From Diploscapter coronatus (Eukaryota > Nematoda > Chromadorea > Rhabditida > Rhabditidae): a stretch of DNA of 64,000 nucleotides. The stretch is taken from the NCBI GenBank assembly GCA_964036155.1, contig OZ038422.1, positions 87,319,201-87,383,200 on the forward strand, written 5' to 3'. The notes under the pieces are model-generated. The model ran no database searches, had not been told where the DNA came from, and worked only from the letters and a program-made list of their open reading frames with translations. Both the position numbers and the translations under genes were made by a program. This document shows positions 48,661 to 60,352 of the stretch, in pieces; within the stretch, counting starts at the first letter, position 1; each line of letters opens with the position of its first letter.

Positions 48661-51600
48661 GATCGTTATTTTGACCATTTATTTATATTTTTAAATTAAA
48701 AAATTCGCTGTAAATGATATCAAATTTACAATATTCGATGATTTTTCGAAAATTACTTCCCGAAAACCCTACAACACGATGTAAAGAGCGATCAGGCCCC
48801 AGGGGGATTCAACTATATTGAATTTTCCTGGAACGCTTATAAGACTCAACTCAAAAAACGCCGAAATGTTTTTTCCTGAATGGCCCATAAATTTGATCCT
48901 GCAAATTTTACGTTTTCTGGGTTTCATATAGCCCTGTGTTAAGGGATAGGCGAAAAAATCTGTCTGAATATCAAATAACTCGATTTTTCGGGTTGAGATT
49001 TTCATTGTTGTGTCAGTTGAAAGCAAAACTCAATTTCAAGAGTCTTTTTAACATATTTTATCGTCATAACACATGAGCTTTCACTGAACTTATGATCGGA
49101 TAAAAGGTAGAGTGAGATTGCGAGTTTTCGAAATTTTGCAAACCCATCCTACATACACTTTTCATAATCAGTCTAATTTATGAGAATCTTTGCATTATTT
49201 TATGCGGAAATTTACAAAATCAAGGCGAGAGGATTTTATCTTGTCTAATAACAATAATAATATGAATGCGCGCGCCTTCCTGTCATTAACAGAACTTAAA
49301 AATAGTAGATAAATTGAAGAGAGAGAAAGATGTGGAATTGGATAAGCAAGGGGATCAAAATGCTATTAACCATATATTGGAAAGATGCGCGCTCCCGTTC
49401 CCTATCTTCTTCTTCTTATTGCAGAATTTCGAGTTCAAAATTACGAAGGTCCTAAATTTCAGGCTATTTCATAAATTGGATGAGCACACACGTTTCTATC
49501 CCACGCAAAATGCCTTTATCCTCCGCATTTTAAATGACCGACGAATGTTTAGGTTCAAGGTGAAAAATTTTGCGGAATAGATTGATGTTTCACAATGCTT
49601 TTATTTTTTCCTAGATTCAGAAGCACTTTCGTGTTTTAGGTTGATAAATTAAGTTATATATGAGTAAGTGTAGATTCAAGGTGAAGAAAATATGTACTCT
49701 TTGTAGATAGATTTTTACGCCCTCGTCATCTCTCGAATTCATATAGTCATCCTGCAGATCTTTGATTGCGCTTCCTGCAAAAACTTGTATGAATAACCAT
49801 CTAAGTAAATATGCTAAGATATATTAAAATCTTAATATCCCTAAAAATTTAGACCCCAAAAGCTTCCACTTTTCAATATCCTGTTCAAATCCAGGAAATT
49901 ATAATCTGTAAAAACATATGCATTTCCTCTATGCATCTCTCAACGCCCATAATTAAGAATAGAACTCTATCATGTCTCATTTTCATGGTTTTAAATGCTG
50001 ATAAATGAAACCTTTTCGTGATATACTTCCACTTTTAAGTGATATTTATATACCATTTAAGTGATAAACCATCTGTTTAGTATTTAGTTTACACCTAAAC
50101 TTTATACTTCTACCATTTCACTTGTAGTTTTCTATCGAAATGCTAAGACCTTTAAAATTAGGTACCGCGTTTGAATTTTAATGGACCTGTCAACGTTTAG
50201 TTTCAAGTTCCTTATAGATTTCTTTAATCGAAAATATATGTGCAACACAAGGTTGAGTTTGGTCTTTCCTATATCATGCGCTTTATGAAATCTGATACAT
50301 TCCATTGTCCTCTGCAGTTTGGTGTAAGTGTACAATTATTCGCCTTCTAAGAATGACCCGATAATAGTTCAGTCGGTTAGGCTGTTCGTTTTACAAAATC
50401 GTGTAAATCTTCTGACGCATCGTTCCTTTGGAAACCTTTGTTGCAAAATAATTCCGTCTAGCTTTATAGCTGATGATCTAATCTTCGTTTATCTTGGGTT
50501 ATAAATGGTTGGATTTCGTATATCCACAAATATCTTCTATCCTAATCCCCCAGCCTCGTATTTTAGTCTTACTTTCGGAGAGTCAAATTCGGTATTCCTT
50601 CCGTTATTTTTTAAAGTCCATCTAAAATCCGCAACTTAGCTTGTTTTTCTGAGAACTCGACGCAATTACGCGGACCTCTCCGTTGAAGTTCGACCTTTAA
50701 AACTTGAAAAGCCGAGAATCTTTCTGGAATTTCGGCTGTTGCAGATTTTTCGAATTGCCAGAAAATTTCAAAGTTTTCGCGTGTTATGATCTCGCTCATG
50801 CGAAAGAATTTTCATATGGTGTATTTCATTTTCATTCGAGCCCGAGACTTTCGTCAGCCTTGGATTTTTTGAATTTGCGGATAGAGATTTTGCCCGTTCC
50901 GAATTTGGAACCAACTGGGGCAATTCGTCGGTTGAATTTCCTCAAGCACCACGGGTCTCCCCTCGGAGTGCTCAGCAGCGACTTCGAACAACCGCACTTC
51001 CGGCCCCGAGCCCTGGCCCCGTTATTGAATCGCGCGAAACATCGACGAGACGAAAATAAACCTGAGTTCCGAATTCTCGAAAACTTCGCGCGAAAATTTT
51101 AATGAAGCGCGTCCGCTGCATTTATCATCAATATTTCATATTTCAACTTCCCTTTTTATATGCATTCCTCAAGAGCCGCTTTAAGGAGTGGCTGCATAGC
51201 GTAGTCAGTTGAGCGCTTCGCTCATATTTTTGACAAAAAAATGTCTGTGAATCGAAAATTCGCTCATAAATTGGCGAATTTTTGGAGGACCATCATCATA
51301 TTATTACTTTGGGATTCTGGAAATTTCCTGCTAATTGGATAAGGGGTGTCTCAGGTCTCAGGACTTGGAAAATGCTGAACGGTAAGTTCCTGGAACTAAG
51401 CTATCAGGAAAAAGCCTCTTCATGCAATATTACTATTGGCATTCGTGGGAATATTCCTGAATGGTGCTGTTTAAAGATGACTTATTCAACTTTCTCATCA
51501 CGTGTTAGAGCATAGGACTGAAAAAACAGTTTGGAATATTTTTTAGAAAAATCAACCCTGCAAAATTTTTAATGGTAGAAACGCCCATACGAAAGCTTAC

Positions 51601-54150
51601 TTTGCGTTTTCTTTGTTTCTCCGCATTCTTTTCGGCTCGAATGATTTTTGACGGGCCGCGCACACTATGGTTCAGTGGCTACATTCAAAAACTTTTTCAA
51701 AAAAATTTGTGTGTCAGCCGGATTTCATTGTCTATTCTTCATCATTAGACGAGAGATTAATTTAATCCTTTCATTAAAACATCAAAGATTTGTGCGCTCT
51801 GGAAAAACCCGATATAAAAGCCCAATAATCTACGAACTGTCAAAATATGTCAAAACTGCATCATTTGGAGGATTTTTGCAGAATTTATATATTTTCCCAA
51901 AATAAGTCACTTTATTGAGTTCCATTTAATTAAAAGAATGCACTTTTTCGGCAAAAACAATCTTTTTCGGTTCTTGTACCTGGAAACCTGAGTCCCAAAT
52001 TAGGTAAATTCTTTTTCTTCCCGTTCGTCCTGGGGTCAGTTTCGTGCGTGCTCTATTTCTCTGGGACCTCTTAAAATTTCAAGCTATTTCCAAATTTTAT
52101 TTCTTTGAAATACCCCAAATCCAATAGTATTTCGTCCCATTAAGTCTTTGAAAGCAGCAGCTGAATTCTTTTTCTATCTAATTTTTGAAGACTATTTTCC
52201 TGAGTCTTCTTTAGACGAAGCTTGGTCTAAGAGGAAGGCCCCATTATTTTCAGTTCAAATTAAAGTACTCCCTTCCTTTCCATTCATTGTTGAAATAATA
52301 GAATGCATCGCAGAGATATATTCTTCATATAAAATGAAAAATTCGGAATGAAATCTTTGCTTTCGCGATGTTTTCTCATATCACGCAATTATTCTAGAAC
52401 GCTTATGTAAAATATTTGCAGAATTGTATATTTTCTCACCAACTTTTCGAATTTTGAATCATAAACCCTCAATTTTCCTTTATATCTATCATCATATAAC
52501 CAAGAATAAAGGTCAAAAGCCGGCCATCAATAATACACTGCACATTTCTGAGCTCTAAGTTCCCCATATGACATAGATTGAACTTGTCATTTCCCTTTAG
52601 CCGAGAATATTTATACTTAGGTTAACCTAGTTTAGAACATGTCGCTTTTTTCTTCGAAAGAGGAATATTAATTCTTTAGGGAATTGATTAAATTCCCTAT
52701 TTTCAGCTTCAGATGTATTGTTTTTGAAATGTCTTACACTAAATTCGTCGAAAAAATTTCTCGAGTAACAAAATTTTAAGCTCTGCCTTAATAATTTGCA
52801 AGCCCTCTAGTGCGCTCCCGAAAACAACTCATTTATAGTTAAGCAAAATAGAACGTGAAATCAAATATTTGCCGAAATTTTACTATAGATCGGTTTTTAT
52901 GCTATCCTTCAAAAATATATCTGAATGATAAATTGGTTAATCTGTCATATATTCCATTTTTCAAACGGCAAAAAATCATGCTACACATTCCTTAGTTTAG
53001 ACATTAATCTAGACGTCTTTATTCAGATATTGCAATTTTCGAGAATTTTTGTTTACCCTCAGACCTAATTTATCCCGAGATTTTCACGTCTTTATGCGGC
53101 TTTTTACCTTGATTAATTTCCAGGTAAAGTGAAAGTTTAGGGAAATTGAAAAGCCGGGGGCATTTCAAGTTAGACTCATATATTAGTTCTGAGTTATCAT
53201 AGACGGTTAACTTATTACACTCCGCTGAAATTTCTGAAAATTAAAGCATTTCTGAGAATTGTTAAGATTCAGAGGCGTCTAATGATCGTATTTTAGCCCC
53301 TTTTAATTTTCTCATCTATTATGACATTTTGGCATTAATTTAATTTTGTGATAATGTTAACGAATCTACACATTTTCCCTCCTCGTGCGTTTGAATGTAT
53401 CTTGGAGATAATTATTAGTTGCAATGCAGAATTTTAGCACTTTATTGACATCTCCATATTTTTCACGAAGATAGAAATTCAATTCAACTTTCACGCAGCT
53501 TCTCAGAAATTTCAATTTCACCTTGGTCTTTCGAGTGTAGTGTTCCAAAGATCTTTTTCCTGATCATATATGATGTGTCGTATATGGATCCACTTTATTC
53601 TCATATCCTTTACCACGTGTGACGAGAGTTTCAATATATCGCTCATATGTAAGCCATATGATTTTCAAGTTTGCATGTATTTTGAGAAACCTTATATGGC
53701 GAGGTCTCAGATATTGCGCTATCAACCCATATATAATTATGAGTATTCTAAATTTTGGGGTTTATTTATAGCTGTTTACCAAAATACGCATTTGGTAGTG
53801 GCCCTTAAGCAGACTAAATATCCTCTTCTCCGAAAAATACCTTGAAGTTCGTTCCAGTTTTCGATTGAATTTCGCTCCCGGCTTTTTTTGAATTTGATTA
53901 CTTGAAATGTAGTTGATATAACCTTGTGAATTTCTCGAATTTTTTTCCTGCCGGAAATTCGTATTTAGTCTCGCTCGTGCCAAGCTTCTTTATATTTCTA
54001 CATTTTATCATCATCAAAATCGCTTTAGGGGTGACTCAAAATGTCACTAGACTAAAGGAAATTTGTACACCTTGATTAGAAACCAACGACTTTCGTTCAA
54101 TTACGATGTAAAATGAAACTATTGAGTTTTTATTTCTAAAATTCCCTAAA
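48661..54150. other. 5.5 kb without a supported gene
   Basis: AT-rich, with a GC-richer patch at 50840-51070 carrying an open plus frame without an ATG. Two tRNA A-box-like strings (about 50370 and 51190) lack convincing B boxes. Upstream part of the peptide receptor promoter at the right end. Nothing else recognised. Confidence 0.45.
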
Positions 54151-57100
54151 ATGAACGAGACTATTAACGATACGGAAATAGTGGATTGTAGCCTAAATCC
54201 ACACGAGTTTTTGGAGGTAAACTTGAAAATGTTCGATTGTTTGTTATTTTTGAATTTTCAGGTGAAATTTTTCTTAATCTCCGTAGTGGGCAGTATCATC
54301 GGACTATTGGGGCTATTTGGCAATGCGAGTACGGCTTTGATATTGACAAGGTAGGAAAAATGTAAAAATTCAACTTTTAGGACAGGGGTGTAAATTTTAG
54401 ACACGCGGGTATACACGCATAACGAGATAGCGTGTCTTTTGGAGAGAGAGAAAAGCACGCTCTTTCTATGCTCTCTCGAAAATATACACTATCTCGTTAT
54501 GCGGGTCTAGCACGTTTACAGCCCTGTTTTAGGAGGAATAATCAAACACGCATTTTAGACCCTCAATGCGCAACCCGAACAATTTATTTCTCACCGCCCT
54601 AGCGGTCTTTGATTCCTGCCTGATCATAACCGCGTTCTGCATCTACGCTATGGAGTATATTATTGAATACACCAGAGCATTCAATTTATACGTAGCTTGG
54701 CTGACGTATCTGAGGTAATCAAATGATTTAATTGGCCTAATTAAATCCTTAATTAAAATGCGAATTACCCCCAATTATCTTTCAGATTCGCTTTCGCCCT
54801 CTCACACATTTCCCAGACGGGGTCGGTCTATATAACGGTGGCCGTAACAATAGAGCGATATTTGGCAGTATGCCACCCCAGGAAAAGCCGACTATTTTGC
54901 GGATCAAGTATTTTTCTTAGTTTAATTAATCTTTAAGTTTTCCTTTGTTTTAGACGGAGCCGCATGGTCGATATTAGGCGTTACTACATTTGCGATTTTA
55001 TTTAACGCTACGAAGTTTTTCGAATTAGAGGTATTTCAATTTTGATTTTGGCTAAGACTGTTCGATTTTAGGTAACGATAAACCCAGATTGTTCAGACGG
55101 GAAGAATTGGCAGAGTTATATATTACAACCATCATTAATGTCTCAGAATCCTATCTATCAACAGGTAAAATTGAACACATTTAGACTTTGGCATTTCTGT
55201 TTAAAATTTAGATATATTCACTATGGATTACGAACTTCGTTATGGTGTTCTTCCCATTTCTATGTCTATTGGCGTTAAATTCAATAATAGCCTACACTAT
55301 TAGGAAAACTTTGGAGTCTTACGATTTTCATCAACAAAAGTTTGTTTTTTAATAAAGACCCCCAAAATAGAAGATTCCTTTAATATAAAAATATTGAACT
55401 TCTATTTGAAACTTTTTTATTCTTTCGCGCTTTCAAATTTTTACGCAATTCCGCTGTGCTTCAGATCAGTTCACACAGGTTTACAAACAAGCGTAAACCT
55501 CGCTACGGGAATTTCTAGGTAAAAAATCAATCAATAGTGGGCGGAGCCAGAATGTGGGCGGGGTCTGATTGCAATCCGAATAGTGTCTTTATTAAGCTCC
55601 TCTAGATTCACGCCTGCCTGCTTAACTGAGAATGATGATATTTACGCTTTCTTTTTGAATTTTCTTCTTCATTAATATAGTGTGGCTTTTTTCGGAGTGT
55701 CATTTTATAGGGAAGTCCTTAAATTCGTTGTCAAACTTTTTTGAAATATCGTGTGGCTTTGCAAGCACTTTAATGCTATGTGTAAGATTAATAGATTGAA
55801 TTGCTTTGGTCTGAAATCTAATTTTCTAAAGATATGATTTCAGACTCAAAGCACATGTAAAATATTGTATTTTTATCGATTTGAGAATATTGATTTTTAA
55901 ATTTCAGAGTTACCGGTCGAAGCGAGTTGAAGGAGAAGAGCCGCGAAGCCACCCTAGTCTTGGTGATTATCGTCTGCATTTTCTTGGGCTGCAATTTCTG
56001 GGGTTTCGTTTTAACCCTATTGGAACGCATCATAGGACAGGAAAAATTGGTATTTCTCGTTAATTTGATCTTTTTTTTTTCAAAATTCTGATTTTTCAGA
56101 TGCATGATCACCACGTGTTCTATACGTTCTCGCGAGAGGCGATCAATTTTTTGGCCATTATAAACTCATCGATAAATTTCGTGATCTATCTTATTTTTGG
56201 CAAGGACTTTAGGTTAGTTTTAAAAACTCAAGGAAAGAGATAAGAAAATTCCTGAAAAGAGACAATTCCCTCTCCAGAAAAGAGCTCATCGTGGTCTACG
56301 GTTGTGGCGTCAGAGGCATCACGATGAAACTCCCCGTTCACGACAAATTTAGCCTTTGGAGAAATTGGACGATAAAAAAGCGAGCTGCGGTTAGAAAGTC
56401 GATTGGAGTTACCGCTAGAGACTGGAGACATAAGGTGAATGTGAAAAATTCGTGAAGATCTACTTTTTATAAGAAAATAACAAATGCAGCTCATTCATCA
56501 GGCAATTACTATTTGGCAGAGTATGTCTTTTCGACACTTTTTTTTTCAAATTTCACTCTCTCGTTCATGTCTAACTATAGGACCTGAGTCCGTAGCGTTG
56601 TCCATCAAAATCTTTGGTGGACAACGCCTCACTTTTTTCTGAGGCGTTGTCCACCAAAAATAATTAGCTGAGGCGTTGTCCATCAAAGAGTATAAAACTG
56701 AGGCCTTGTCCACCAAAGATTTTCTATGCAGTAATAAAGTAGGAAACATAACTATTCACAAGGTATAGAATGCACAAACATGGAAGGCTGTCTTTATCTA
56801 CCAAACTATATCGTTATCCATTAAAAACTTTGATGGGTAACGATAGTTTTTGCTATATCGATATCCACCAAAATTATGAGATGTATGAGGTTGTGAAGTT
56901 GTAAATTCAAAATCTAGATAAAGGTAGGATAGATAAGTTAAAGAGTAGGAAATAAGGATAGGGTAAGATAGGGAGTATAACCGATTAAGGATATTTGAAA
57001 TTTTTCATTATAACAATAATGATTAGTTTGATTTAAAAATTACTATCCAAAAATGTACAAATTCTATTCGTATATCATATGTTAGGAATTTTTGAGCTAC

Positions 57101-58224
57101 TTTATCTCGACTTTTATCAACTTTCTTTCATATTTTACAACTTTCAATCCATCTATGCTCAAAATATACTAAATCTCGCTTTGGTGGACAAGGCCTCAGT
57201 TTTATACTCTTTGATGGACAACGCCTCAGCTAATTATTTTTGGTGGACAACGCCTCAGAAAAAGTGCAGCGTTATCCACCAAAGATTTTGATGGACAACG
57301 CTGCACTTTGGTGGACAACGCACGCCCTCCGTCATTTAGTAATTGCTCATTCATTCATCAATTTTCGATAGAACACCATGAAGATCAACTTCTTCGATGA
57401 TAAACAAAAAATAAAAATAAAAATGTTCAGTTTTCCCTCTCCTCAAATCTGGACCGTAGCCAAGCAGATTCCCTTGAAAATGCGCGATTTTTGTCGAACG
57501 ACCCTTCGCTGTATGCGGGCGGCAAAGGCTGCCAATTCGCCCAATCGCCCATCAAAGCCCTGCAGCAGCAGCCCGATCAAGTCGGTAAGTCGAGGGAAAG
57601 TCCTTTTTTGGGTGAAGAATTAGGATAGAGTAATAGTCGTGCAAGGGGAAATAGGATCATGACGTAATGATGTTTACAAATCACTATATATGGATCATTC
57701 TATTACGCTACTTACGATGGCCTCTTATATTTCACATCCACTTTTTTTCTTTTCCTCTATCTCCCTTCCTTACTCTCTCTTCAAAAAGTGGATGTGGAAT
57801 ACAACAGGTCATTTACGATAAATATCGATGGTTCAATTCGTTCAGATCTTAACTATTTTTATCCATTGTGAAAATTATAATAATTTTGCTAGAAGTGACA
57901 TGTTTGAGCATTTTATATATTAGAAGTCTTTGACGTTAATTTTTTGCGGAGATATAAAAAAAGTGATAAATAGAATCCTCTAAATTCCAAAAATTGTCTA
58001 TATTAAAAGACCAGGGAACTTGTATTTAAATTCCAGAGAAAATCCACGGAGCCTACGCGCAAGCGAATGGAAATCGTCATACAACTTCGTCCAGACCCGT
58101 ATTTATTCGACGAGCGCCAACATGCGCCTTATATTCGCAAAATGATCATCTTCTAACGAATGGAACTAACGGGTCATCATCGATTTTTCCTTCAAACTTC
58201 ACTGAGAATGGAACGATAATTTAA
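54151..58224 (+). CDS. FMRFamide-type neuropeptide GPCR (nematode frpr/DAF-37-like rhodopsin family)
   Basis: Class A receptor for neuropeptides, plasma membrane of neurons or target cells. Twelve exons join in phase: 54151-54216, 54262-54350, 54559-54714, 54786-54907, 54954-55030, 55072-55164, 55212-55339, 55908-56049, 56100-56212, 56278-56434, 57431-57584 and 58037-58224 (494 residues). Landmarks: N-glycosylation sites in [23 protein letters not shown] (TM2), [13 protein letters not shown] in place of DRY (end of TM3), [11 protein letters not shown] (TM6), and [20 protein letters not shown] (TM7 to helix 8). After this, [20 protein letters not shown] and [15 protein letters not shown] continue the tail as in the C. 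elegans frpr group. Introns carry a MITE (54377-54535), a foldback array (56487-57352) and a hairpin (57727-57804). The open frame is undamaged. The ligand cannot be inferred. Confidence 0.92.
54377..54535. repeat. MITE family I, copy 2 (receptor intron 2)
   Basis: Inner arms CATAACGAGATAGCGTG and CACTATCTCGTTATGCG around a GAGA-rich centre match copies 1 and 3; its outer ends (GGACAGGGGTGTAAA and inverse) differ. It fills 159 of the 208 intron bases and starts 26 bases after the donor. Confidence 0.85.
56487..57352. repeat. Foldback array of a GTTGTCCACCAAA motif (~0.87 kb), receptor intron 10
   Basis: Outer ends GGCAATTACTA near 56500 and TAGTAATTGC near 57335 are inverted. Both arms (about 56590-56735 and 57178-57320) are built from roughly 30-base-spaced copies of GTTGTCCACCAAA or its complement, often followed by GCCTCAG. 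The central region holds three more degenerate copies. I count about 14 in alternating orientation. Confidence 0.9.
57727..57804. repeat. Hairpin element family K, copy 2 (receptor intron 11)
   Basis: TATTTCACATCCACTTTTT and AAAAAGTGGATGTGGAATAC enclose a pyrimidine-rich loop, as in 38064-38148. Confidence 0.85.
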
Positions 58225-60352
58225 AGATTCTCAAAACATTTTGACACAAATTTACGGTAATCATTCAGGTTAAGTTGTATGAGTCTCCATATATTGTCCT
58301 GTCATTCTATGATATTCAATATCTTTTCTGAATCGTATGTTCGTGCCTTATAATGTGCTATATGCTTGTTTATATTCAAAATATGGTGATGTAGAAACTT
58401 CTTGGAGAGAATAAAGCTTTTAAAAAAATTTTTCCACTGCAAAAGATCACCTTATTTAGTTTGTTCGCAGATGTTTTTGCGAGCGGCGTTAAAATGGCCT
58501 CATTTTTAGCATTCCTGGACGTTAGGGGGGTTTTAGGTACACGCCTATTTGCGGCGAAAAGAAATGAGCTAATTCGATGGAATGTTAGGAATCTATACAC
58601 TTAGCGGCTTTAGGGAATCACCCTAATCAGACGGCGCGTGTCCTTATCAGTTCTCACATCTTTTCTTATCGCTATTTCTTTATCTTTCGATCTTTGCTTA
58701 TCACCATTTTATTATCACTATTTTCCCAAATCCACACGCAAACTCGCATACAAATGATCAAATTCAAGCCGTATTTTGACGTCCATCATAAGGTCATGAA
58801 AAAACTTCATAGCTTTTCGAAAAAAAATATAAAAGGAATATATCATGTAGGATCAGAAATCTGATTCCAAATGGAAACTATAATTGGGGAGAAAATTAAA
58901 AGAATTCGACCTCGAGGTGTATTTTAACACGCATCTCTGAAATCGACCCATATATTTTCCCATCGCTAATCAGTCATTTCACCTATCTTTCTGCAAGCAA
59001 AAAATTGTTGACCGCAAAATATTTGGCACTGAAAATGGTCAAAATATTTCCGAGTTTTTTCTCAAATTCTTCGACTTTTTAGGTTTGCTTAAAAATGCAG
59101 AAATATTGTAGGACTTGAAGGGAATTTTATTGTTCATAAAAAGCTATCTTTTAAGGGATCGACTTCAAACTTTATTCACAGTTTACGGTTTGGAGTTTGA
59201 ACGTTTAAGGGGCACACTAAATCTGGGATTTAGAGGATTTTCAAAATTGCAGAAAATTTACAATCACTTAATGATTTAATGATCCTTCTAAAATACGAGT
59301 AGAACGCCTACAATTTGTATCTCTGATCACTGAATCTGCTTCTGCTTGCTATTTTCGGCATTTTACGGCCCGAGGTTTTGGTCGTGGAGTAGTGATCGCG
59401 CGCAATTTCGAACGACGAAACGACCGATGCGCGAAATTGAAATCTGCGTTCGGTGAAAACCGTTGGGCGAAACAAAACAAAGTATCGAACGATCACCAAT
59501 GAGATGATGATTCAAATTCCGAACATTTTTTCGGGGTTTATGATGTTGTCATTAAGTGATTAAATCAAGTTTCTCGTCTTTTACCGAGATTAAAACTTAA
59601 AATACAAATTCTTTAGATCGTTTTTTCAAGATTTAGAAAGAAAACAGGAAGTGAGTCATGGTTGATTTAGGTTTAACGCATTATTTCGCCGATTTTATTT
59701 GAATTTAAAGGTTTAAAAGGGTTTGTTTAAGATGCAAAATCGCCAATTCATCAAGTTGACAAGATGGAACTAGATTCGAAAATCGAAGTTTACAGAAGAT
59801 CAACAAACTAAGAAAAGACCTAAGTTTATTTCTGAAACTTAAGGCAAAAACCCGGGGCTTTATGAAAAATCGTACAAAATCATAACATGTTTACGGAAAC
59901 TGATATTTACCCACAAAACAGTCCAAGAATCGTCTGAGAGGTTGACGCCAGAAACGCGCATTTAGAAAAATGTTCGACTTCAGAAACGTGATTAATTGCC
60001 GTGTGTCACGTCTAACCCGCATTCCACGCGGGTCATTTGTCACTGGCAATTATCGAACTCTGGCATCCTTAACCACTGCAATTCGCCAGACACTCAGAGT
60101 ACGTTAACGAATGTTATTGTTTACTCGGACAATGTACGATTTTCAATTTCAAGTAAAAAGTGGGCGTGGCCTAGTCGTGAAACAAAAAACGCGTTTTGGT
60201 ACTAAAATACGCCAAGCCCCGCCCCATCGTCTACCCTAACCACACGCGATCCTGCGTCTCTGCCCTCTTAGGTCTGATCACCATATAAGGCCTGGGAGTG
60301 AAGCAAGATTCAATCCAAACCTAAACTCTCCTACTTTTCTGCGAATTTCAAA
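58225..60352. other. Intergenic region upstream of the EF-hand gene
   Basis: Contains the GATA-site cluster (58641-58718), an imperfect GC-rich inverted repeat near 59398-59440, and near 60160-60230 GTGGGCGTGGCC and GCCCCGCCCC boxes just upstream of the EF-hand gene. No gene seen. Confidence 0.5.
58641..58718. promoter_or_regulatory. Cluster of GATA-factor-type sites
   Basis: CTTATCA, CTTATCG, TTTATCT, CTTATCA and ATTATCA fall within about 75 bases, about 1.7 kb before the EF-hand gene and 0.4 kb after the receptor gene. Function inferred from motif density only. Confidence 0.35.

Noticed and set aside
50355..50440. tRNA-like string (AGTTCAGTCGGTTAGGCT)
   Set aside because: It has an A-box-like part, but the anticodon stem does not pair and there is no GGTTCGAATC-type B box.
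50704..51102. 132-codon plus-strand open frame in a GC-richer patch
   Set aside because: No ATG and no family; could be an exon but nothing supports it.
51187..51240. Second A-box-like string (TAGCGTAGTCAGTTGAGCG)
   Set aside because: No T-arm or acceptor stem follows; at most a decayed tRNA-derived fragment.
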